DNA of 64,000 bases from assembly GCF_002776525.5 (NCBI RefSeq), contig NC_045441.1, positions 117,931,431 to 117,995,430 of the forward strand, given 5' to 3'. The notes beneath the pieces were generated by a model. The model was not told the DNA's origin, ran no database searches, and saw nothing but the letters and a program-made list of their open reading frames with translations. Every line of letters starts with the position of its first letter. Position 1 is the first letter of the stretch. The stretch comes from Piliocolobus tephrosceles. Its lineage: Eukaryota > Chordata > Mammalia > Primates > Cercopithecidae. Positions 32,701-44,700 of this stretch are shown piece by piece. The position numbers and the translations under genes were made by a program.

Positions 32701-35700
32701 GCTGCCCCTGTCCATGCTGGGTCCCCTGGGTGTGTCCGGAGCCGCATCTAAACCACAGCAGGGGTGTGTTCCTCTCGAGAGCCCTGACTGAGCCTCTCCT
32801 CCACATCCAGGAGATCCCCGCCAGCCCCTTCCACATCAAGGTGGACCCATCCCACGATGCCAGCAAAGTCAAGGCCGAGGGCCCTGGGCTGAATCGCACA
32901 GGTGAGTGTCTGGGCAGGGGCTGGGCCTGGCTCGAGGTTGGGGTTACGTGGCTACCAGGCCCTCACCACATCTCTGGGTGCCTCCTCAGGTGTGGAAGTT
33001 GGGAAGCCCACCCACTTCACGGTGCTGACCAAGGGAGCCGGCAAGGCCAAGTTGGACGTGCAGTTTGCAGGCACAGCCAAGGGCGAAGCTGTGCGGGACT
33101 TTGAGATCATAGACAACCATGACTATTCCTACACTGTCAAGTACACCGCTGTCCAGCAGGTGCGCTCTGGCCCTCCCATGCCCCCGCCGGGCTGGACTGT
33201 CAGAGCTCTGGGTCTCCCTCCTCCAGTCCCATGGGACCAGTTCTGGCTCCTCCATGCCTTCGCTGCCTCCTGCCCTCACGCTCGTGATGGATCTGAGCTT
33301 CAGAGCCCATATTCACCACCAGGATGTTGCAGGACCGTGCCTTACACCCAGTTCTGACCTACCATTGTACCCAACAGGGCAACATGGCAGTGACAGTGAC
33401 CTACGGCGGAGACCCTGTCCCCAAGAGCCCCTTTGTGGTGAATGTGGCACCCCCGCTGGACCTCAGCAAAATCAAAGTTCAGGGCCTCAATAGCAGTAAG
33501 TGGGGCAGGAGCCACCCTGGGAGTGAGGGGTGTTCGGGCGGGGTGGACCGGAGTCTCCTCATGATGTCACCTGTCCTCCACGCAGAGGTGGCTGTGGGAC
33601 AGGAACAAGCATTCTCTGTGAACACGCGAGGGGCTGGCGGTCAAGGCCAACTGGATGTGCGGATGACTTCGCCCTCTCGCCGGCCCATCCCCTGCAAGCT
33701 GGAGCCAGGCGGTGGAGCAGAAGCCCAGGCTGTGCGCTACATGCCCCCGGAGGAGGGGCCCTACAAGGTGGACATCACCTACGATGGTCACCCAGTGCCT
33801 GGCAGCCCCTTTGCTGTGGAGGGTGTTCTGCCCCCTGATCCCTCCAAGGTGAGGAGATAGGAGCTGGTTGGGGCTGGGAGCTGGGGACTTGTTGGGAAAA
33901 TGGAAGAGTCATAGGGGGCAGAGGCCAGAGGGACTTATGTGCCTGGAGTGGGCACAGCCAAGAACGTGGGGCTGAGGCCAGCCCCGCCCCACCACCTTCC
34001 TTGGAGACAACTTAGCTATTAAGAGCCTGGCCTTGGAGTCAGACCTGGGCTTGAATCCCAGGTCCACTAACTGGGGGAAATTGCTTCATCTCTCTGCCTC
34101 CATGTCATCACCTGGAATTGTTATAAGCAGTCAGTCTGCAGTAGCAGCCACAGTTGGAGGTGATGAGTTGAGTGGGGGCCATGAAGGCTGCGATGGGAAG
34201 GCCAGGTGCAGGGAACCCACACACTTGCCTCTTCCCCTAGGTCTGTGCCTATGGCCCCGGTCTCAAGGGTGGACTGGTAGGCACCCCGGCACCATTCTCC
34301 ATCGACACCAAGGGGGCTGGCACAGGTGGCCTGGGGCTGACTGTGGAGGGCCCCTGCGAGGCCAAGATCGAATGCCAGGACAATGGTGATGGCTCATGTG
34401 CTGTCAGCTACCTGCCCACGGAGCCTGGCGAGTACACCATCAACATCCTGTTTGCCGAAGCCCACATCCCTGGCTCACCCTTCAAAGCTACCATCCGGCC
34501 CGTGTTTGACCCAAGCAAGGTGCGGGCCAGTGGGCCGGGCCTGGAGCGCGGCAAGGCCGGTGAGGCAGCCACCTTCACTGTGGACTGCTCAGAGGCAGGC
34601 GAGGCAGAGCTGACCATTGAGATCCTGTCAGATGCCGGGGTCAAGGCCGAGGTGCTGATTCACAATAACGCGGACGGCACCTACCACATCACCTACAGCC
34701 CCGCCTTCCCCGGCACCTACACCATTACCATCAAGTATGGCGGGCATCCGGTGCCCAAATTCCCCACCCGCGTCCATGTGCAGCCTGCGGTCGATACCAG
34801 TGGCGTCAAGGTCTCAGGGCCTGGTGTTGAGCCACACGGTGAGTGGTCAGGAGGAGCCAAGTGAGGTCAAGTGGCAGGTGCAGGAGCTGGGTAGTCGGTG
34901 GGAGGGAGGGAAGCAGAGCTGAGGGCTGGGGGAGCCACCTGGCATGAAGGGAGGGCTCTCAGGGCAGCCCTAAAGTCCTTACTGGCCCAGAAGCCCCAGA
35001 GAAGGAGTGGAGGGGAAGACTGGGAGTGGAGACTGGCCTCTGCTCTTGTGGCAAAACTGCACCTGCCTCTGGGCGTTTTTCTGGAGAGGTCTCTTCTTTC
35101 ATGTGCGTAAGGGGTACTCTGATGCAAAAAGCTAAAACTGTGCTCTAGAGGGGGGCAGGGGGAAAGCTTTGGGGTAGAGGATGACAAGAGTCAGGAGACA
35201 AGAGTCAGGGAATGGGCCATCTGCCGGGGCCAGACCCTGGCTAGGCATGGGGCACGGCAGAGGGATGAAAGACCTAGGCCCACAGCCTGGTGGGTGACTC
35301 ATGCGAACAGAGAATGTCACTACATGGAGAAGGGAGTGAAGCCAGAGACTGGAGCTCATGGAGGTGCAGGGCAGGGTGGGGGCCCAGCCTCTGATCAGAG
35401 GAGCAGCCTGGGAGTTGGGGAGTGGGAGAGGAGGGGGAGAGGAGGGGAAGAGTAGAAGGAGAGGAGAGGGAGAGGAGGGGGAGAGGAGAGGGAGAGGAGG
35501 GGGAGAGGAGAGGCAACATCTGTGTGAAGGCTGCCCCCACCCCTGCTGAGCATGCCATCCCTGGGCTCCAGGTGTCCTGCGGGAGGTGACCACTGAGTTC
35601 ACTGTGGATGCAAGATCCTTAACAGCCACAGGCGGCAACCACGTGACAGCTCGAGTGCTCAACCCCTCGGGGGCCAAGACAGACACTTATGTGACAGACA

Positions 35701-38700
35701 ATGGGGACGGCACCTACCGAGTACAGTACACCGCCTACGAGGAGGGTGAGGGCCGGTGGAGGGCCGGGCGAGTGGGCAGGGCCGGCCTCTGATGATATTG
35801 TGCTTGGGGCAGGAGGGGTGGTGGGGGTGCACACTCCCTGATTGATGCCCCTGCGGCTGGCTTCCAGGCGTGCATTTGGTGGAGGTCCTGTATGATGAGG
35901 TCGCTGTGCCCAAGAGCCCCTTCCGAGTGGGCGTCACCGAGGGCTGTGATCCCACCCGCGTCCGGGCCTTCGGGCCAGGCCTGGAGGGTGGCTTGGTTAA
36001 CAAGGCCAACCGCTTCACTGTGGAGACCAGGTATCCTCCCCCTTTGCTAGCCTAAACCTGTGACCACCCTTTCCCAGCCCCTGGCCCTCCTTGCTCGTCC
36101 CTCTATCTGTACCTCAGCCCCACCCCATCCTCTCTCTGGGGTGAGGCAGGAGCAGACCCCCTGCCAGGACTCCAGATCAGCCCCTGGCTCATTTCTCCTC
36201 AGCTGGGTCCCCAGTGGCCTGCCCTCTTTCCTCCCTGTCCCCCCATTCAGCTACTCCCCCATCTTCACTCACTGGTCTTATGAAGCTGATGGGGGGGTGT
36301 CATCTCTCAGGGGAGCCGGCACCGGGGGCCTTGGCCTAGCCATCGAGGGTCCCTCAGAAGCCAAGATGTCCTGCAAGGACAACAAGGATGGTAGCTGCAC
36401 CGTGGAGTACATCCCCTTCACCCCTGGAGACTATGACGTCAACATCACCTTCGGGGGGCGGCCCATCCCAGGTGTGCAGAGAGAGTGGTCGGGGTCTCAG
36501 GGAAGACAAGGGAGGATGCAGGATGCTCACCCCACAAGGGGGAAACTGGAAGGAAGTTAGATGAAAACATTCATAGAGAGGACAGCCGAGAGCAGGTCAG
36601 GGCTGGAGCCGAGCCAGAGGGAGGACGTGGAGGAGGCAGGCAGTGAGGGTTGATACGACTGCCCCCCCGGTCAATCCTAGGAACACACTCTGGCCTCCTT
36701 GCCTGGCGCTCAAGACGTCGGCTGTGCAGGTCCACCGCTCACTGTGTGTCTGGAAACTCAGACACAGCCCACTCCTCTTGGTGGCTCAGGCCAGCCTCGG
36801 GCCTTCTTGCCCGCATCGTCTGCAGAATTCCCCTTTCCCTCTGCGGGCCCAGCTGCCCAGACAGGTTACGTCTTCAAATATTGCATGACTTGGGACTGCT
36901 GAAATTGGAAATATTTTCCCTTATCTAATTTCCCATATTTTTATTATTTCAGCCACAGTGTCAGAAATACATTTCATTTTTAAAAACATTTTATTTTCAC
37001 AGTTTATTAATTTAGGAAGGCCTTCTCTTCCAGGCCTGGGACCCACACGAGTGAGGTTTACCCAGCCTCAGTCTGCAGTCAAGTTCATTTATTCTTGTTG
37101 CATTTTCTTAGCAAGTTCCTAGGCATTTTCCCATGTTGGTCTGGCTTCCCTATGGGCATTTCAAAGGCAGGGAAGGCCTCCTCCTCCAAGGCACCTCAGC
37201 ATCAGGGGGACACACCCGGGCTGGTGGCAGGGTCTGATGTCCTTCTCCTCACAGGGAGCCCATTCCGGGTGCCGGTGAAGGATGTGGTGGACCCTGGGAA
37301 GGTGAAGTGCTCGGGACCAGGGCTGGGGGCTGGTGTCAGGGCCCGGGTCCCCCAGACCTTCACAGTGGACTGCAGTCAAGCTGGCCGGGCGCCCCTGCAG
37401 GTGGCTGTGCTGGGCCCCACAGGTATAGAATGGCCGGGGCAGGGAGGAGGGAGGTGGGGCAGGATGCCCAGAGGCTCTGCTGACCCTGCGCGCCTTGCCC
37501 AGGTGTGGCCGAGCCTGTGGAGGTGCGGGATAATGGAGATGGCACCCACACTGTCCACTACACCCCAGCCACTGACGGGCCCTACACGGTAGCTGTCAAG
37601 TATGCAGACCAGGAGGTGCCACGCAGGTGAGGACCAGCACTGGGCTCCTGTGCTGTGACTGAGCTCTGGGGGCGCTCCTGCTAGGGCGGCACTGCAGGGT
37701 CACTGCTGGGGTCCCCGGGAGAGCCCTCCCAGCTGTCAGCCTCGTCCAGTCTCATCGCCCCATCCTGCTCTTCCCCAGGGCTCTCTGCCCTGAGGCTATC
37801 CTGCCCCAGGAGCTTTTACAGCAAAACTAGCGCCTTAGGAAAAGTGCAGGAGGCCTGGGCCAGGGCCTCCTCCCGGACCCTCCTACAGCACCTTCCGGGG
37901 GAATGGAGAAGTGCCCTGGGTCTGTCGAGGGAGTCCCAGAGTGCCCCTGCCCCCAGACTTGGAATGTCATCGGCTTCTCGGAATTGGCCTCTCCTGCCTG
38001 CCCCACAGTCCCCCTTCCTGTTTATGTCTATGGGGAGGACTCTGGCTCAAGATGAGATCACCCCTCCGCCCCGTCCATGCCCCCCAGCCAACTGTTTATC
38101 CCTTCTGCTCCTCAAGCCCCTTCAAGATCAAGGTCCTTCCAGCTCATGATGCCAGCAAAGTGCGGGCCAGCGGCCCAGGCCTCAATGCCTCTGGGATCCC
38201 TGCCAGTCTGCCTGTGGAGTTCACCATCGATGCACGGGACGCGGGCGAGGGGTTGCTCACGGTCCAGATCCTGGTGAGTCTCTGCACAGCCCACCCCCCA
38301 GGTCATGCTCCAGGCACAGGCGGGCCTTGACCTCTGCTTCTCCCTCAGGACCCCGAGGGTAAGCCCAAGAAGGCCAACATCCGGGACAATGGGGATGGCA
38401 CATACACTGTGTCCTACCTGCCAGACATGAGCGGCCGGTACACCATCACCATCAAGTATGGCGGCGACGAGATCCCCTACTCACCCTTCCGCATCCATGC
38501 TCTGCCCACCGGGGACGCCAGCAAGTGCCTCGTCACAGGTGGGTGCCCACTCGCTGCCTGTGCCCTGCTTACCACCCAGCCCCTCAAAGCCCCTCCAGAG
38601 CCCTGGCCTGGTCCCCAGGGGTCCACTGGTCAGACAGCACACATGCCCTAGCCCTGGCCCCTCCCTCACCCCTGCCCAATGCCCCAGCCCGCGCTGGGCA

Positions 38701-41700
38701 CCGCCTGGCCTCACTCTGTTCTCTCTTTCCAGTGTCCATTGGAGGCCACGGCCTGGGTGAGTGCCCTTTCTCTCCTCTTCTTGCTGTGGGCCAGGGTGGT
38801 TGGAGGTAGGCGGTGGGCAGCGGGAACAGAGAGGGCTGGCTCCAGCCCTCCAGCCCCCCAGCCCCCTGAGCAGGATCTCCCACATGGCAGGTGCCTGCCT
38901 GGGCCCCCGAATCCAGATTGGGCAGGAGACGGTGATCACGGTGGATGCCAAGGCAGCCGGCGAGGGGAAGGTGACATGCACGGTGTCCACACCGGATGGG
39001 GCAGAGCTCGATGTGGACGTGGTTGAGAACCACGATGGTACCTTTGACATCTACTACACAGCGCCCGAGCCGGGCAAGTACGTCATCACCATCCGCTTCG
39101 GGGGCGAGCACATCCCGAACAGCCCCTTCCACGTGCTGGTAAGTTCTGCAGCCACAGCAAGACTAGATGGCTGGGGAGGGGGGCCTGGCCCTTTTAGCAG
39201 CAGCAGGGATCCCCAATAACTGTCCCCAAGGAGTCCCACTTGTCTGAGGGCTCCTGGGGCCAGAGTGCTCCTGGATGGAGCCTTAGCTTTCCCCACAGCC
39301 CTCTGAAATGGGAGGAGAGCATGGTCCTGCCCTCTGCCCAGTGCTGTCAGCTCTCTGTGGAGGAACCCACTGTGTTCTCCACCATCCCCAGCTCCATCTC
39401 CCCAGAGGCTTCCCTGCAAGAAGATGAAGCCCTCCGAGGGGCGAGCACCCAAGATATCAGCCAGCATTTCAGGTTCCTGGACCATTCTCTGAGTCAGCCC
39501 TTAGGCCTGTGAGGCTGCCACACCCTGTGCCCCCATGCCTTGCCTCCCCAGGCGTGTGACCCCCTACCACATGAGGAGGAGCCCTCTGAAGTGCCACAGC
39601 TGCGCCAGTCCTACGCTCCTCCCCGGCCTGGCGCCCGCCCCACACACTGGGTACTGCGCCTCCCACCAGGCGATGTCCTCCTTCTCCTCTTCCCCTTCCC
39701 TCATTTCTTCTCTCTACTCCTCTGCAGCCAGGGCAGGGACATGGTCTGGGGGCCTCTTGGGGAGCAGGCAGGAGTCAGGCTGGGCAGATGGAACCCCACT
39801 TGGGCACAGCACTCCTTCTCTTGCAGCTGATGCACCTCTCCTGCCACGCTGGTTTCACCATTAACTACCTTGTTCTTTCCTCACTCTCCAGCTTCAGCCA
39901 TGGCATGAGCCAAACTCCTGAGCCTTCCCCAGTCACTGACTATTCCCTGTCACCTACTGCAGGCCACAGAGGAGCCAGTGGTGCCTGTGGAGCCAATGGA
40001 GTCCATGCTAAGGCCCTTCAACCTGGTCATCCCCTTCGCGGTGCAGAAAGGGGAGCTCACAGGTACTGCCCTGCGGCCCCCAGGCATGAGGGCTGAGGGG
40101 AGATACCCTCCTCCAGGTCCAGCCCCGTGTCTTAGAGATGAAAACCAAGGCCCAGAGAGAGGAAGTGAGCTCTCTCCAGGGTCACACAACAAGTTGGGCA
40201 GAGCCAGAACTCAGGTGCAAGCCATCTGTCCCCATTTCAGGGCTCAGGCCACTGCCACAGGCTGTCTCCTGGTGCCTGGCCTCTCAGGTGGCAGCAGAAG
40301 CACTCAGGACCAGGCCTGGGACAGCAGGGAGGTTGCAGTGGGGGAAATCAGGGTCCCCACGTAACTGTGTCTGCCCTGCAGGAGAGGTGCGGATGCCCTC
40401 GGGGAAGACGGCGCGGCCCAACATCACTGACAACAAGGACGGCACCATCACGGTGAGGTACGCACCCACCGAGAAAGGCCTGCACCAGATGGGGATCAAG
40501 TATGACGGCAACCACATCCCTGGTGAGCTGAGGGCTGGGCTGGGCTGGGGCTTGGGTGAGAGGAGCAGGCAGCAGCTGCAGTCCTGCCTTCCTTCTTTCA
40601 ACAAATATTTATTGAGCACCTGCTGTGTGCAGACACCAGGCGAGGCCCGAGGGAGGCTTATACCCCAGTGAGAAGCAGACCTCCACGAGCCGGGTCCCTG
40701 CGGCACAGACGGAGGGGGTTGGCAGGGAGGCTGCTGGAAGGTGCTGGGGCCAAGGTGGGCTCAGACAATCCCTGATGCTGACCCAGCCCCCTTTTTCCCT
40801 GTTCCCCCAGGGAGCCCCTTGCAGTTCTACGTAGATGCCATCAACAGCCGCCATGTCAGTGCCTATGGGCCAGGCCTGAGCCATGGCATGGTCAACAAGC
40901 CAGCCACCTTCACCATTGTCACCAAAGATGCTGGAGAAGGTGAGGGAGCTGCAGCCTGGGGGCTGGGGTGGGGACTCGCCAGGGGCAGGGGTGAGGGCAG
41001 GACCTCTGATCTTGGCCACACCTCCACCTACAGGGGGTCTGTCGCTGGCCGTGGAGGGCCCATCCAAGGCAGAGATCACCTGTAAGGACAACAAGGATGG
41101 CACCTGCACCGTGTCCTACCTGCCGACCGCGCCTGGAGACTACAGCATCATCGTGCGCTTCGATGACAAGCACATCCCGGGGAGCCCCTTCACCGCCAAG
41201 ATCACAGGTGAGGCGGGTGTATGGGCACGTGTAGCCCATGAGACACACACACCACATACAGTGCAGAGATGTGCAAGCCCAGCCCGTTCAAGTCACTCAT
41301 GACGTTAGGGCAGAGGCCCTTCAAGTTGTAAGGGGTTATATTTTGAAAAATGTAAAAACACTGTGTTCTCCACGGCAGCTAAGAAGCAGTCAGCCACTCC
41401 TGTGCCTGAAAACACATTGCCTCATTTAGTCTTTGAAGTCACTTTTTTTTGTTTTTGTTTTTTGAGACGGAGTCTCGCTCTGTCGCCCAGATTGGAGTGC
41501 AGTGGCACAATCTCGGCTCACTGCAACCTCCGCCTGCCGGGTTCATGCCATTCTCCTGCCTCAGCCTCCCGAGTAGCTGGGACTACAGGTGCCTACCACC
41601 ACGCCTGGCTAATTTTTTGTAGTTTTAGTGGAGATGGGGTTTCACTGTGTTAGCCAGGATGGTCTCGATCTCCCGACCTTGTGATCCGCCCGCCTGGGCC

Positions 41701-44700
41701 TCCCAAAGTGCTGGGATTACAGGTGTGAGCAACCGCGCCCAGCCTGAAGTCACTCTTAAGAAGTTAGAGCATGGATAATCTTTTTGATGGATAAGGAACC
41801 CCTGTCCCAGAGAGGCCAAGCAACGTGATTACAGTCACACAGCGAGGAAGGGGTCTGTGTGGTCCAGTCTAGTGTTTTGTTATCACGACACCATGTGACT
41901 CAGGGTTAAAACGCAGCAGGCTTTCTTTAGGGATTTAGCCCACAAGGACTGAGGCAGCCACAGTAGAATTGGGGTACAGGCCCCTCTTAGTCTCTGGCAG
42001 CTCACATGTGAGTGCAGACTGGGCTTTCCAGGCCTTGGGCCTCTGTGCGCCTGGGAGTGGCCCCCCATGTCTGTTGAGTCCAGCAGGGTCTGCCCAGGAG
42101 GGTTCCTGAGCCCTGTGAGGGCAGGGCCTGTCTGGAGTCACAGCAGCCTGATGCCCCAACTCCCCCACCAGGCGATGACTCCATGAGGACCTCACAGCTG
42201 AACGTGGGTACCTCCACGGATGTGTCGCTGAAGATCACCGAGAGTGATCTGAGCCAGCTAACCGCCAGCATCCGTGCCCCCTCGGGCAACGAGGAGCCCT
42301 GCCTGCTGAAGCGCCTGCCCAACCGGCACATCGGTGAGTGCGGGGCCTCACGGAGACCTCAGGGGTGGGGGCCCACAGGATGCTCTGCCTAACACCTCCT
42401 TTCCACAGGGATCTCCTTCACTCCCAAGGAGGTGGGGGAGCATGTGGTGAGCGTGCGCAAGAGTGGCAAGCACGTCACCAACAGCCCCTTCAAGATCCTG
42501 GTGGGGCCATCTGAGATCGGGGATGCCAGCAAGGTGCGGGTCTGGGGCAAGGGCCTTTCTGAGGGACACACGTTCCAGGTGGCAGAGTTCATCGTGGACA
42601 CTCGCAATGCAGGTATCTCCTGCCCCAGAGACCCCCATTCCAGCGGGTGCCTCCCACAGGCACTTGTCCTTCTGTCCGGCCCAGCACCCCCTTGGCTGCA
42701 CTCTCCTCCCAAGAACTTCCTGGCCAGTCTGTGTCAGGATTCGCATTCTGCGGCCCACTGGGGAAAGTGAATGGCCCTGCATCAGTTCTCTCCCTTTGAA
42801 GAGAAAGGTTAGCTGTCCTGAGTTTCTGTCCCTCTCTTGCTCACTGGAATCCAAGAGGCTTACCTTAGGGAATTTTCCAGACTGCCTGTCCCATGGCACC
42901 ACCTCTCCTCCTACTAAGCCATTTTTGTTAGTGATCACTACACACATCCGGGCCCATTCTGGGTGCAGCCAGCAGTCGGGGGAGAGGAGAGCACTGTGGC
43001 TTGGCCAGCTTAGGACTGAGGGAGATGTGTTCCTTGCCTTCCCCCAGGGTATGGGGGCTTGGGGCTGAGTATTGAAGGCCCAAGCAAGGTGGACATCAAC
43101 TGTGAGGACATGGAGGACGGGACATGCAAAGTCACCTACTGCCCCACCGAGCCCGGCACCTATATCATCAACATCAAGTTTGCTGACAAGCACGTGCCTG
43201 GTAAGGCTCTGGGCAGAGGTCGGGTGGCGAGAGACAGGGAGGCCAGGAGGCCGGGGGTCTGAGGTTCCTGACCCACCCTTTGTCCCCCCACTTCAGGAAG
43301 CCCCTTCACTGTGAAGGTGACCGGCGAGGGCCGCATGAAGGAAAGCATCACCCGGCGGAGACAGGCACCGTCCATCGCCACCATTGGCAGCACCTGTGAC
43401 CTCAACCTCAAGATCCCAGGTAGAAGCCTGGAGGAGCCTGGGTGGGGCGGGTGGTGGGAGAGGGCTGGCCTGGGCCAGAGCCCACCTGTCAGGTCTCCAC
43501 CCTGCTTCCTTACCCCTCGCTTCCCTCCCTCACCCTGGCTCCCTTGACCACACAGGGAACTGGTTCCAGATGGTGTCTGCCCAGGAGCGCCTGACACGCA
43601 CCTTCACGCGCAGCAGCCACACCTACACCCGCACGGAGCGCACAGAGATCAGCAAGACGCGGGGCGGGGAGACAAAGCGCGAGGTGCGGGTGGAGGAGTC
43701 CACCCAGGTCGGAGGGGACCCCTTCCCTGCTGTGTTTGGGGACTTCCTGGGCCGGGAGCGCCTGGGCTCCTTCGGCAGCATCACCCGGCAGCAGGAGGGT
43801 GAGCACCGCGCACTGGGCCGCCCGGGTCTTCACAGTGGGATGGTTGGGTGCTGCTGACCAGGCTTGGTGCTGGCAGATTGGCCCCGAAGGCCAGGCAGGT
43901 CTGAGCAGAGGAGGAGGTTTAACTGATGGGGAGGGAAAGGCCAGAGCTAGGAGGAATCCCAGTGTTGCCCTGACATCCCCCAAACCCTGCAGGCGAGGCC
44001 AGCTCTCAGGACATGACTGCACAGGTGACCAGCCCATCGGGCAAGATGGAAGCCGCGGAGATCGTCGAGGGCGAGGACAGCGCCTACAGCGTGCGCTTTG
44101 TGCCCCAGGAGATGGGGCCCCATACGGTCGCTGTCAAGTACCGTGGCCAGCACGTGCCTGGCAGCCCCTTTCAGTTCACTGTGGGGCCGCTGGGTGAAGG
44201 CGGGGCCCACAAGGTGCGGGCCGGAGGCACAGGGCTGGAGCGAGGTGTGGCCGGCGTGCCAGGTAAGGGGCAGATGGCCAGGAGTGGGGATGAAGTCAGG
44301 ACAGCCAATGTGAGGGGCGATGATGCTGAAGTCCCCTACCCTGCCTGTCCCCAGCTGAGTTCAGCATCTGGACCCGGGAGGCCGGTGCTGGGGGCCTGTC
44401 CATTGCTGTAGAGGGTCCTAGCAAGGCGGAGATTGCATTTGAGGATCGCAAAGATGGCTCCTGCGGTGTCTCCTATGTTGTCCAGGAACCAGGTGGGCGT
44501 CCACACGGGCAGTGGGGCTGGGCCTGCCTGACCTTCCAGACTGGGTTTCTGCTCACTGGAGAGGCAGGAGATGCTTGGGGCCACAGAACTCCCCTCCCCG
44601 GGGCCCCCTGCTCTTCCTCTGCCCCATCTCCCTCTACCCCACACCCTCGGAAACATGTGTCTGTCTCCAGGCCTGAGTGCTGACCAGGGAGTCTATCCTG

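Noticed and set aside
35132..35686. minus-strand Ser/Leu/Pro repeat protein
   Set aside because: A translation of the GA-rich minisatellite. No gene context.
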